Of a DNA stretch of 64,000 nt, positions 21,822 through 32,099 are shown in pieces. A program made the position numbers and the translations under genes. The DNA is taken from the NCBI GenBank assembly GCA_021234155.1, contig JAJEKV010000028.1, positions 7,225,268-7,289,267 on the forward strand. Reading direction: 5' to 3'. The notes beneath the pieces were generated by a model, which worked only from the letters and a program-made list of their open reading frames with translations, did not search any database and was not told the DNA's origin. This DNA comes from Isoetes taiwanensis (lineage: Eukaryota > Streptophyta > Lycopodiopsida > Isoetales > Isoetaceae). How positions within the stretch are numbered: the stretch's first letter is position 1; every line of letters starts with the position of its first letter.

Positions 21822-22354
21822 ATGGGTGTATCTTGCTGGAAGTGTTCCCGGCCTTGTGAGCAACAAGATTTTGAAAAAAAAAACCCGTGTTTGGTCACCG
21901 GAGTAAAGAATTTCGCCTCTTGGTCTCGCAGCCACAAAAACAAGTCAAGCTCGGGAACGTGCATCAGAAAAATTCCGCTGGTTAGTCCTTTTTTTCTCGC
22001 AAATGGGTTCTCGCCCATCCGCTTTTTGTACCTAAGAAGAGTCCCATCACCGCGCTTTAGCATTCCTCAATGTTCGAGAGGACTATTCAATGCAGCTTGT
22101 TGTGGAAGGAATTCAGATGCTATTGCCGCTGATCAAGCACCAAGAAAGGAAAAAACAGCTCAGAGCATCGCATGACTTCGTGGGTAAGGCTAGAGCATAT
22201 TAAAAAAACCTTCAAAGGGCACACATTGTCAAGGATGAATTGGGAGGTCAAGAAAGGGGAGAGATGGCTTGTCCAAAGATGGGTATTGATTGGGAACCGC
22301 TTTTGGACCGTGATAAAAGACACAAAGGAAGCATTCCTCCTTCCAGCACAATAA
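21822..22354 (+). pseudogene. ABCF-type (GCN/ABCF5-like) ATPase, N-terminal exon remnant
   Basis: Soluble ABCF ATPases act on ribosomes; plant ABCF5-like members carry plastid-type N-termini. Here a first frame (to 22,175) gives an Arg/Ser-rich, transit-peptide-like stretch ending SDAIAADQAPRKEKTAQSIA. A +1 shift leads into SWVRLEHIKKTFKGHTL and NWEVKKGER (22,172-22,260). These match the VRLENIxKxFxGxxVLKDVxWEVKKGExVGLVG start of the first ABCF nucleotide-binding domain. The expected Walker A (GxNGAGKxT) does not follow; the sequence is scrambled after KKGER. No further exons are seen. Either an old exon duplicate or a badly read gene; the family call is good, function unlikely. Confidence 0.6.
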
Positions 22355-22589
22355 ATCAAACACAAGAACAGAGGGTGGTGGAAATGAAATTCCTTGTAAG
22401 TTTTTCGTGACTTGCTTTTGTAAGAACATATTCTTGCTTTTCTCAGATTATATTTACAATGAATATCGATATGGAACAAGGCCAAAGAATAGAGCTTGAG
22501 CCGAGGCATAGAATGATAATACCGAACATTCCTCCGCATATATGCATGATAGGGCCCCGATTTCTTATTAGAGAGCGTAAGGTGACCTA

Positions 22590-23910
22590 CAAAGGGTGGC
22601 TAGATGCTTTTCCGCACATGTCCGCTATATTTGCAGCTTTGAATACCATAATCTTTCTATTTGCCCGTAATCCATTGAGAGAACGTTGAATGATGTATCC
22701 CGGCACATCAAAGCATAACTAATGTATAGCTAATGCCTTCTTAGTTGCTTCACCCCCGTGATCCAAATATTGCAAAGATTGTCCGAAATTTTCAAAAAGC
22801 TTCGATCCGAGAACATGGGCTTTCTCTCGCTTTGATAAAACTAGTAAAGACAAATCCAAGACATGAGAAACCCGCAGCTTTCATATCGAGGGAGCAATAG
22901 TCCGCTCACAATCTATATTCAACTAATGCAATAGGGCATCAACACCGTGTTTGCATCATAAATCATCTGAGGCTAATGTTGGCCTGGTTCTTATAGATTT
23001 TATCCGCCTCTAGCTATAACCATGTTGACTACTTAGAGCCTAAAAGAACTTGGAATTCTTTAGGAAATGACAGTATGAGTTGGACCCGATGCTATTTATC
23101 AATATTCATAGTGTATCGCCCATTAGATATAGTGAACAAAGGTGCCCATCTTGACCCCATAAAGAAATGTTTTAGAGAAGCACTATGTTTCTATAGCTAC
23201 TCAAAGAAAACTATCTAAGTTATATGTAATGTCAGATCCCGGGTCAGTACATAAAAGCGACCGCTTGTCGATTGAAACAATTGAAACCGCCAAGGCCCAT
23301 TCCATCTTATCAAACTCGCTAATGTCTCTTCCACCTATTGTTATCCGCTCTTGAGTTGGTCATCACAATAGAACATCTCCTTAGAACGAACAAACCATCA
23401 ATCGAAGTTTTGCAGGACTGAAAAGATGCCAAGAAGGCCAATGCAAATAACCAAGTAAATGAGAGTTGGCATAACATGCCCCAAAGGTTATAATAAGGAA
23501 TAGGATTGCATTATACTATTCTCGCATTATACTTGCTTCGGGCAGGAATCTCGTGACCTTTATGATATAGTTATTGAACTCAGCTTTCTACTCTTGAGTT
23601 TTCTCGCATTTATCAATCGTAATGGTGAAATGGAAGTGGATATATATTTTCAAAGAAGAAAGCAATGAAGTGGAACTATAGATGACTAAAACGAGAAACA
23701 GAAGCCCAAATTACCCTTTAAGAAACCTATATGTTATTGAAAGAACGAGTGGGATTGACACTTTTAATCTTTATTGGAAAATATGTGGTACAAACCTCAT
23801 AAAACTGGTAATAAGTTGCACAATGGTACTTTTGCCGGCACCAATCGATCCAACAATTGCCGTTATTGTGTTCCGCTCATATTGTGAACATCTCCTAGCC
23901 AAGCAATGAT
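22590..23910 (-). pseudogene. ABCB half-transporter (ABCB28/TAP-like) nucleotide-binding domain remnant
   Basis: Three exon-like pieces lie on the minus strand. At about 23,820-23,905, RNTITAIVGSIGAGKSTIVQ carries a perfect Walker A (GxxGAGKST) in ABCB context. At about 23,255-23,345, ITIGGRDISEFDKMEWALAV then SIV match the ITVGGEDxRTFDKSEWAxVVSIV stretch before the Q-loop in ABCB28-type plastid half-transporters. At about 22,600-22,690, a KAANIADMCGKASSHPL segment could be the following KAAKAANAHxFI..LP region, but this is weak. Gaps of about 475 and 565 bases would be introns. No signature LSGGQ or Walker B was found. The strand is opposite to the neighbouring ABC pieces. Probably a pseudogene. 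Confidence 0.55.
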
Positions 23911-24189
23911 GGATAAAACATAATGATTATTTTTGATCCATATTTACCATCTCATTTCTTACGACAGACATGAATAAAATCAATCATCATGACACCATTA
24001 GAAAACATTGTGGCAAACTATGAGCAAAGATCAAATGTCAAGTCGTCATGGTAGAAAAGGAAACAGAAGGATGGCATGTACTTTTTCTTCTACAGTGAGA
24101 ACTTCGCTATACAAAAATAGTATCAACACTTGAGAGGTTAACGAAATAATCTTAACCACATTAATTCGTGAGCTACCGCAGTATATCTC

Positions 24190-24222
24190 GAAAAGCATCT
24201 AGGCACCCTTTGTAGGTCACCA
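24190..24222. repeat. Inverted copy of part of the 22.6-kb ABC-like segment
   Basis: AAAAGCATCTAGGCACCCTT plus TGTAGGTCACC here is the reverse complement of 22,581-22,612 with one or two changes. The two copies lie about 1.6 kb apart in inverted orientation, which suggests a local inversion or rearrangement of the ABC remnants. Confidence 0.6.
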
Positions 24223-24744
24223 TCGATGAATGGCATCTTGATCCCTCGCACCTTCGCTTCTACGAGTATTGTCAGTACATAATCACGAGCTAGTGCTAGT
24301 CTCCATTGAAAGAGCCATAACAGTTGGTGTTGATAAAGGGTTCAAATCCCCGGATTTGCGCTTAATCGCCTAAATGATTATTTTGTCATTTGTATTGCTT
24401 CTACTTTGTTTTATTGTTGTCTCTAGTAGTTTAGAAATGAAATGGATGTTGATTGTGTATCATTCTTGCACCGCTTAGAAAACATAGGCTAAGCATCCCC
24501 CTTCCAGGCAGAATGAATCAAATGCAAGAGGGAAGGAAATACCTTGCAGTCAAATAAATGGAAATGGGACTACTTGTAAGTAATCCGACTCTTTCTTTTT
24601 GTCCCCTGTTATGTTTTCCTTATCTTTGATATTAAAATTTTGCATTAGAACTTCATCGGTGTGGCATAGCTTTTAAAGTCTCTCGGTTATCACATGAAAG
24701 GCAATTAAGGAATTGAATTTGCAATTTCTCGTCCCTACTTCAAG

Positions 24745-25545
24745 ATGTTGATCTTAAAAAGACTCATAGTCTTCAATTGCTTCTATATTAGTGGATCTAG
24801 AAAATTAAGGCTTAGAATGAAATCTTGCTTTCTTCAGAAGGTATCATATCACTATAACTATCTAAACACGCCATTTTGTAAGAAAGTGGCAATGATAGTG
24901 AGGTCCATAACATTCTCGCTCTTAGTGACAGATGTTGCATGCCCGATAGTAATTTTTGAGAACATCATGATCATCCTTAATACCTTATCAATGAAGAGGC
25001 GCTTGCTTTTAGCACCATTTGCGGACGACATTTGTATTTCTTGTATTGTGATGCGCTTAAGTCCTCGTGTCTAAAATTGACCTTGGGCAATACAGATTAC
25101 TCGAGACTTTATGGCTATCGAATCACCGTGACATCACAAGTCTGGCTCCTTTTCTATCATGTCATGATAGACATATAATATTGTCAAGTATCGAATATGT
25201 TGGATTGAACTTTGGAGTCACAATATTTTCTTTCTATTTTGCATTATTTTCTTTTCTGCATTGTATTATTTGGGAAAGAAACCGGTTGTAAGACATGCAA
25301 TGATGTTCTTCAGCTATTCATTCCTTCATTGTAGCAAAGAGAGCCACTACATTCGAAGTTGCATTGGCCTCAATGATCTTTTCATAGATTCACTATACAA
25401 AAAACCAACTCGACAAATTGTGCATGAGCCGGATCAGCTCAAAACTGTTACGATCCCATTCCGATCCCCCGAATCTAATATCCCCGGTACGATAAATTTC
25501 TTAACGCTTTTGCATGTCCCTTGGAGATATGTTGCCTAAGGCTTT
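24745..25545 (+). pseudogene. ABCB (MDR/P-glycoprotein-type) transmembrane domain 2 remnant
   Basis: Plus-strand pieces fall in the order expected for the second transmembrane half of a full-size ABCB exporter. SGSRKLRLRMKSCFLQKVSY then HYNYLNTP (about 24,790-24,880) resembles the intracellular loop SGxxLIxRIRSxxFxKVVxxEISWFD. VGLNFGVTIFSFYFALF (about 25,202-25,250) and WGKKPVVRHA (about 25,270-25,300) resemble the TM11 region with YGxKLVxHG. AKRATTFEVALASMIFS..KNQLD (about 25,335-25,420) resembles the KAKxAxASIFxIIDRKxxID linker. DQLKT..FRSPESNIPG (about 25,435-25,500) may be the start of the NBD. Frames shift repeatedly. Each match alone is weak; the order is the argument. The alternative is chance similarity in AT-rich sequence. 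Confidence 0.4.
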
Positions 25546-25859
25546 ATTATCTCTAATCCTATATGGTCGATGATTATTTCCTAAACCTTAGAATAATCTT
25601 CTAAAAGGTCCAAGATTAGGATTTTCCGAATATCCCTGATTTATCAAGGGACCTTTGGCTTTAACAATATCAAGGTCCTATCTCCACAATCGGGTTTCAG
25701 CTTCCTCGACTCTCCCATGCTATTAGTCCATTTAAACTTTCCAAATTGTTTGATATATGGAACCATTGACCACTATGGCAAATCGATTATTATATCTTCA
25801 TTACGGTGTCATATCGGCCTGCAATCAACTATGGTCTAGAGGGCTATATTAAAAAGGTG

Positions 25860-25925
25860 CTATCGGAGGGTTGCCCTCCATGGCCGAAGGGTGAAGTGGC
25901 TTAAATCATACTTGGAAGTCATGTT
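25860..25925. repeat. 60-base repeat shared with 31,010-31,075
   Basis: GAGGGTTGCCCTCCATGGCC followed by GTGAA(G/A)TGGCTTAAATCATA and AGTCATGTTT recurs at 31,013-31,075 in the same orientation. The element type is unknown. Confidence 0.6.
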
Positions 25926-26549
25926 TTTGTAATCAATCAAAATTTTTATTTGAAAACAATAGAGATCTTTGTTGTTTAGCATGGAACAAGGATGGCGTTT
26001 TTGTAAGGACAAGTCTAATAGAGGAGAGAATGGAAATACATGTTTTGTCGAGTTCACATTAAGCACAATATATCGGGAGCTTGTTCTTGTAACACCAACA
26101 AATCTTTTCTGATTCAATTCCTCAAAAATGAGGATGTCACCTTCCTGAGATTTCAAGTTTCTAAAAAAAAAAAGCCTGATAAGCATGGGAACATTGCAAG
26201 CAGCACGAGAACCATAGTAGCTACAGGGGTGACTTATAAATCAGTTCTTTAGTCGGCATTTTTTACGAACTCAAGGAATTACACAAACAAACTAACCAAG
26301 GAAACCACCTGAGGTAATACATCTTTCTAGCGTTTTGTATGTTGATATTCATGCCTAGCTTCGAAATATAATTGACATTCAGGCATAAAGTCCGGTCGCC
26401 AGAGTCCATGAAACCCATGACAAAAAATGCCCTTGGGTGCACGTGGCAAAGCAGTCAGTCGAGACGCGTCTCATGGAAATGCACCCTAATAGCCTAGTCC
26501 TGTAACCTCTTGTCATAGCTTAGTCCTCTAGTCCTGCACAGTAGTCTAA

Positions 26550-26729
26550 GGGTGGTTTCCCATGGGCAAAACCTCCTGGGTTTTAGGTCCTGTATGTTAT
26601 TCTATGTTCCCATGAGCTAAAAACCTAAATGGCTGAGGTTAAGAACCTCATTTGGGAAGTAATCCCGACGATTATTTTTGGACCTAGGTCTGACCTCATC
26701 TAGGTCCGTCTGTCCATGGGAAAGCACCC
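26550..26729. mobile_element. PIF/Harbinger-type MITE, 180 bases, with TAA target-site duplication
   Basis: The terminal inverted repeats are GGGTGGTTTCCCATGGGCA (26,550-26,568) and, on the other strand, GGGTGCTTTCCCATGGACA (26,711-26,729): 19 bases with two mismatches. Both ends are flanked by TAA (26,547-26,549 and 26,730-26,732), the TWA duplication typical of PIF/Harbinger. The host sequence is locally repeated and provides an empty site: CAGTAGTCCAAGGGTGAGCA at about 26,774 has no insert. There is no coding capacity. A degraded second TIR-like end (GGAAATGCACCCTAA) lies at about 26,475-26,490. Confidence 0.85.
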
Positions 26730-26943
26730 TAAGGAGAGCAAGATTCAGCATGTTGTGATAGCCCAATCGTGCCCAGTAGTCCAAGGGTGAGCAAGGTTCA
26801 CCATGTTGTAATAGCCTAGTCCTGCCCATTTTCTTACGTAAAAACAACAATGGTAGGTGATGTGCTCGTAATTCCATTAGCCTAGTGGTATTGAAAAAAG
26901 GTGTTGGCAGTGAATGTAGTAATAAAATTATTTCATCTGTCGT

Positions 26944-27077
26944 CGTATCCATTGTTATCCTTAAAGATACAGTGGAAATTGACATCCATAGTTTCTACCA
27001 CCGAGAAAGGCGTATCCATTGTTATCCTTCAAGATACAGTGGAAATTGACATCCATAGTTTCTACCGCGGAGAAAGG
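26944..27077. repeat. 67-base tandem duplication
   Basis: CGTATCCATTGTTATCCTT starts at 26,944 and at 27,011. The copies end with GTTTCTACC(A/G)C(C/G)GAGAAAGG and differ at only a few positions. Confidence 0.9.
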
Positions 27078-27394
27078 CCAAATTCTGTTTTATATCATGA
27101 ACAATTTTCAGACTATTTTCACCATTTTGCAGATGCTTTACTAAGATAGAATCGATTGAAAGGAATTTTTGTTCTATAACAAATCTACTGTCCTTTGTTG
27201 TGAACAGCTTTAATCTCTTATCCAATAGCTGCTCAGTCTAACGAGGGATTTGCCAATGTATCTCTTTAGCAGAGTGCAGAATGCTTTAGTAATAGATGGG
27301 AAATGTGAAAATCTAAGCCTTAAATTCTATAAACCATAGCCTGCCATAGGTGATACAACCTAATCTGACAGATAAGATGTGGCAAAATATGGTC

Positions 27395-27946
27395 TCATTT
27401 TTCATCCTTATCCCGCTTAACATTTTCCCACAACACAGGCCAATTCAACTGCGCTTCTTTCCATCCAAGCAAGGAGCCCTCTCTATTAGGATCCCAGCTA
27501 GCAGAAATAACGCCATAACTAATCCCTAACCCGGCAGCCCCAAATGTTACAGCAGAAGTAATAAGGGGCAGCCATTCCGGCACATCAATTTTCTGCACTA
27601 CCTTAAGGAAATAAAACAGGGGAAAAAACAATACCCCTATTACCATGGGAATTCCTGTTGTAATCCATAGCCGTTTCAGCATTCGATTTGTAACCACTTC
27701 TGGAATCACGTCGTCCTCATCCTCTGCCGGTGCAGAAAAAGCAGGTCTTTTAGGCGATGGCGCTGGAGATACAATTCCGTCGCTGCCCTTTTTAGGTTTT
27801 GGATTTGGAGTTGGATTTGGAGGCGTGCCAAATCCTTTGCCTGATTTTTGAACGGTATTGTAAAGGCGATCTACTGAGGAATACCGGAAACGGACGAATG
27901 GTGTCCATGGATGAGAAAGAAGAATGCCTCTTACCGCCATAGCCAT
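27395..27946 (-). CDS. PAM68: PAM68-like chloroplast membrane protein (photosystem assembly)
   Basis: Intact 183-residue frame. PAM68 family members (DUF3464) are thylakoid membrane proteins that help photosystem II, or in a paralogue NDH complex, assembly. Residues 1-40 are Arg/Ser-rich with few acids, like a plastid transit peptide. Residues 41-70 are Pro/Lys-rich and 75-80 acidic. Residues 80-183 carry the family domain: VIPEVVTNRML (80-90), a first hydrophobic segment at about 97-115 with GVLFFPLFYFLKV, DVPEWLP (121-127), a second at about 128-148, and the hallmark SWDPNREGSLLGWKEA (150-165) with NWPVLW (168-173). It stops with TGA at 27,395. The ATG at 27,946 is the first Met after an in-frame TGA upstream. 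The length is slightly short of known PAM68. The gene is intronless here. CAG/CTG triplets are at normal density, unlike in the flanking repeats. It is the one gene I regard as probably functional. Confidence 0.9.
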   Translation of the reverse strand: MAMAVRGILLSHPWTPFVRFRYSSVDRLYNTVQKSGKGFGTPPNPTPNPKPKKGSDGIVSPAPSPKRPAFSAPAEDEDDVIPEVVTNRMLKRLWITTGIPMVIGVLFFPLFYFLKVVQKIDVPEWLPLITSAVTFGAAGLGISYGVISASWDPNREGSLLGWKEAQLNWPVLWENVKRDKDEK

Positions 27947-28450
27947 GATCCGCCTTACAAAATGCCATCGATTTTTTACACCAATATTTGAACCTCAGAT
28001 CTTCTGTGCTTCCTATCTGCTGCTTTTGATCCACGGCTATGGCGGACAGAAGCTTTGCCGTATTTACCTTCCCTTCGGAGCCGCCTCTGAAAAGAATCCA
28101 AGAAAATAAAGAAAGTTGTTGGTCTCCTATTATCCACGCTTTTTCTGAAGCTTCTGCCAAAGAAACACGGCTATGGCGTTTTGCAGAGCCTAAATCCACA
28201 GCGTCAAACTTGATTCCGGTTATGCGGTTCCAATAGCACCAACAGATAACGCGGCTGACCGAGCATTTACTGGCAACAGCCAGTTTGTAGCAGTCACTAG
28301 AATATTTTAGGTATATGCTGGCATATGCCTGGATATGCCATAAACCCACCTAAACAAGGGTTTGCCCCCCTAGGGGCAACCCAAAAAATGGAGTCTGCAA
28401 TCTGTAATATTGAAATGTTAGGGGCATCGTAAGAATCTCTATCCACATGA
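27947..28450 (-). promoter_or_regulatory. Presumed 5' UTR and promoter of the PAM68-like gene
   Basis: About 400 bases upstream of the start codon have normal base composition. They contain an overlapping open stretch on the minus strand (to 28,349) that I take to be incidental. Around 28,308-28,345 there are several copies of ATATGCC with a perfect palindrome GGCATATGCC. No clear TATA box could be chosen. A near-perfect hairpin GGGTTTGCCCC..GGGGCAACCC lies at 28,358-28,382. Confidence 0.35.
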
Positions 28451-29795
28451 GGCTAATATGATATATAGTTGTATGTTCCCATTTTTATTCTCCACATTTC
28501 TTAGCTATTCTTTTTCTTCTTTTCTTTAATATATACACCACCCTTCTCTTCCCTTTGTGCATTTTTTTTATTCAACATGAAAATGACCATATCTTGTCCA
28601 GGATAGTTGCTCATTTGGGGCCTCTCCAATCTTCATTATGCCCAGTTCACCCTTGACCTTCTATACAACACTTAGTTGATACATCCATATTGAATTTTGT
28701 TCACTTTTGTTTACTTTATGTATGTCACTTCTTCTTCTCTATAAAATCCACTATCCAAATCTATGCCATTTACTTAGTGCTTTCCATCCACATTGCGGAA
28801 AAACTTGAATGTGGGGTATTGGGGTTTTAATGTCTTTGATGGTTTATGTCTTAAATGTTTTAAGCTTTTCATGGCTCATTTTTAGTAGAGTTGTGCTAGC
28901 ATTTATAACATTGTAACATAATATAGATGGTTGGTTTCTTTTTCATTCTTTTGACTACATTGTTCGTCATCCATGTAAATTATATTTATTTGTCTATCAG
29001 ACCCTGCTCATTAGCTATGGCAAATTGCAAAAGATGGTTATGCATGCCATAACAAGCTAGTGACTCTAAAGACAGAGGAACTAACTAATGGTATTTGGTA
29101 GGCTAGTACAAACCAGTTTTGAGATGCTTATCTTTTGATCTAAGTATAGTTATATGCCCCCGTGTTTTCAATATATAGTTTAGATGAGGAACGAACTTAA
29201 ATGTGCGATTAGAATTGCATTTAACTAACTTTACAAAGGTTTCAGTTCATAGGAACCAATGCGCCTAGGTCAAATTCCGCAATTCATAGGAACTAGTCCA
29301 AAGAAGATGGATGAGATTCTAGCATAAAATTGTGCACGAAGGATGTCTTCAACGTATGCAATGTCATTAGATTGTGCTAATTGCATAATGAGCGGGATGT
29401 ATGCTTGCTTGCTTTCATTGGTGTCCTTTACACATAGAACGGGCGTAGATTGTGCTAATGGCATAATGAGTGACAATGGCGAGATAAAATATAGGCATGC
29501 CGTCAACGTCTTTTACAAGCAAAGCTTCAGGGCCCTTTGATGTGAAAGTAAGTATTACGTTCTCTTTTCATTCTCTAGAAAGATATTCCAATTTAAATGA
29601 TTGATGCATGAGTTATCCAGAATCATTGTGCTTTAGAACATGATCATTGAATTTCAAATGTGATTGCAGAGAAGAGCACTACACATCACGTCCAATCCAA
29701 TGTATGACTCCAAATCGTGCAATTTTCTATGCAAAGTAATCAAACGTGCTTTTGACTAGTTCTTTTTTTTTTTTTTTTGTGTTAAATCCTTTAGC
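28451..29795. other. AT-rich intergenic stretch without recognised genes
   Basis: No coding signature is seen. A direct repeat GATTGTGCTAATTGCATAAT / GATTGTGCTAATGGCATAAT lies at about 29,372 and 29,449 (78 bases apart). A poly(T) run is at 29,764-29,779, next to the start of the copia-containing module. Confidence 0.5.
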
Positions 29796-30890
29796 TATTG
29801 TTAACACATTGAATATGCATTTAGGAAACATTGTACCTCATTAGAGGAAGTAGAAGTATTGGTGATTGTACAATTAATGATGAATGTATACGTGATATTT
29901 ATCCTTAGTTGAAATGGGTCAACATTGGTAAAACATGTTAATGGTAATCTAAAAGGGAAAAAGAATGGACGTAAAAAAAATGTGTGAAGTCACCTAATTG
30001 ATGGCGAGAGAAATGGTGGAAGACGGCTCTAAAAGACGCGGGTGCCTCCCCAAAAATTGTTGAAGGATTCGCGGACTGAAGGCTACCGCAATATGCGGCG
30101 GCATTTATCAAGGTAAAATGGTCTTAAATAAACTCTAACCCTAAAACTATGAGCTACGATTTTGGTAGCCGTGAATCGGGGGAAGAAGCACCGTAATATG
30201 AAACTAATATGGAATTAATCCGGTGTCTTAGATCGATTCAGTTGGAGAAACTATATATGGATAAAAGGGGCGAGACAGAGCTATGACACTAAGCGTAATT
30301 TTGGTGAAGGCGACTCGGATTTGCTACCAAAAGAGGAGCTTATTCTAATACAAAACCATCCGATATTATAGAAGTGGAGCAAGCTAGAAGAACTTGGTTA
30401 TAAACAAGGTGAGCCAACATTAATTTTTTATCGACAAAGATGAGTTGCATTGCAATTGTCAAAAAACCTGCACAATATGAGAGAACTAAGCATATAGAAC
30501 TTGATGTACACTTTATCGAGATGTAGCGAAAAAAAGAGATATATATTCGAATGGGTTATATCAACACAGATCTGCAGATTGAAGATATATTCACAAAGGC
30601 ATTGGTGGAGAACTAAGGGTGAATATGGAAAGCTAAACCTTTGGTAAATGGTGTTCAAATGTTGATAAGTTAAAAATGGCCTCAGATATTGAATTTGGAA
30701 AGAGGTCATGGTGCAATAAAAAAAGGAGGCAACTATGCTTGAAAAGTTAGCAACCTCCTAGGTCCATGGAGGCATGAGACACGATGTCCCCAGAGGGTGG
30801 GATCAGCCGGGTTTTACCGGATCCGATTCTATAAACTTAAGATGTAACTAGTAAGTTGGCACCGGGTCCAAGAATTCATTAGTTCGATTG
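29796..30890 (+). mobile_element. Ty1/copia fragment, copy 2
   Basis: Homologous to 5,311-6,156 and 48,935-50,075. The RNase H end (RKHIELDVHFI-type, GYINTDLQ.EDIFTKALVEN) lies at about 30,395-30,618 with frame breaks. Beyond it (30,640-30,880) is a 3' segment shared only with copy 3. That segment has a purine-rich AAAAAAAGGAGGCAAC (about 30,718-30,734), possibly the polypurine tract before a 3' LTR. No second LTR was found. Confidence 0.75.
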
Positions 30891-31500
30891 AAGATTTTCA
30901 AGACAACTTTAGTTGCATATTTCCAAAGCCATATGAATGCTACAGCTTTGTTCAAGATACATCAATGCAAGTTATAAAACCATGGAGACATTATTGAAAC
31001 AAGGTGCTTTGACGAGGGTTGCCCTCCATGGCCTGGAGAGTGAAATGGCTTAAATCATAGTTCAAAGTCATGTTTAACTTAACTAAGCATGTGGAAATCC
31101 ATGACCCTCAACATTTGGAAACAAAATTCTCTCAGAGCTTACCGAACTACCTTTATCTTCCAAAATGCACTAAAGTGTTTGGCAACCCAGAAAGTAAAGA
31201 ACACACGAATTTCAAAACCTAATACAATGATACGTAATAAAGCTTTGCTTGTTAGGCAAGCGTAAAAGTATCCAACATAAATCGAAGCTCGTGGAGCTGC
31301 AAACACATCGAATATCTTATTGTTTACTGGGTCTTCCGGAGCATCTTCACCGTAAAATATTAAGCAGAAAGCTAAAAAGCTTTAGGCACACGCTTTTGCA
31401 TTCTATTGTACAATTCAATGGATGCATCCCCGCTTCAAATTGTTATTTGCCATAATGACGACAAAGGCATGTATATACTTGTAGGTCTTGTAATTTTTCT

Positions 31501-31825
31501 TTATGCCTCCGGTTTCTTTGATCCAAGCACATCCCCTCGCTTAGATTTTGGTGGCCAAAACACATGAACTCGACCCATTTTTGAAGCTTTTCTCTTTGCA
31601 AGACTCGCCTCCCCAGCTTTAGGGTACCCAAAGTAATGTGCAATCGAGAAGATCAAGAATGTAAAAATCGAAGAAGGAAATGGGCTTAGCTGCTGCAAAA
31701 AGTCGAAGAGCCCCATATTCGACCAAATCACGCCCAATCCTCCGGGTTTATTCCTTCCCAATCCATTATTTCCGAAAGAATTGAAGAGAAGGGCATCAGA
31801 ATCGTGGTTGCCCTTAAGGTCAAAT
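31501..31825 (-). CDS. Possible terminal exon of an unrecognised gene
   Basis: On the minus strand, a good acceptor (TTATGTCTATGCAG, ending at 31,826) is followed by about 108 open codons to a stop at 31,501. They begin FDLKGNHDSDALLFNSFG, continue GRNKPGGLGVIWSNMGLFDF with a hydrophobic stretch FTFLIFSIAHYFGYP, and end in a basic tail (KRKASKMGR, PPKSKRG). The codon usage looks coding, and the absence of stops in an otherwise stop-rich region supports an exon. I do not recognise the family. Upstream on the minus strand lies a B fragment (31,870-32,070), so any earlier exons would be beyond it. It could be a chance frame. Confidence 0.3.
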
Positions 31826-31869
31826 CTGCATAGACATAATTTAGAAAGTCAGCGAATCATAGGCTTTTG

Positions 31870-32070
31870 AATCATGACCGCTTAATTTATTTGGTCGGAC
31901 ATATATGGAAGAGGTTATCATTATGTTTATTCAATGCAATATGGCAATGTTAATTGTTTTCTGCTTTTAGACTAAAGAACCACAACCAATTTGTAAAATT
32001 TAGAAGCATTTGGACTTTAAAAAATCATATTTAAAGAGGATCTTGTTAAACGTAAGGCGCCTTCTTTTTC
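31870..32070 (+). repeat. Partial B unit joined to a TTTC tract
   Basis: Runs from GACCGCTTAATTTATTTG to TCTTGTTAAACGTAAGGCGC, then joins a TTTTTC/T tract and TTTTTAGCACAC (to about 32,100). The same join occurs at 21,636-21,672, so it predates duplication of this part. Confidence 0.85.
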
Positions 32071-32099
32071 TTTTTCTTTTTTTTTTTTAGCACACCAGC

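Noticed and set aside
24330-24366. Possible tRNA T-arm (GGGTTCAAATCCC)
   Set aside because: The T-loop phrase is present, but no matching acceptor, D-arm or anticodon arm lies at the right spacing on either strand.
26429-26490. Second complete MITE
   Set aside because: One plausible terminal end (GGAAATGCACCCTAA) is present, but the opposite end is poor and no target-site duplication is visible.
27792-28349. 185-codon minus-strand frame overlapping the PAM68-like start
   Set aside because: It is out of frame with PAM68, has no family signature and covers its presumed 5' UTR; taken as incidental.
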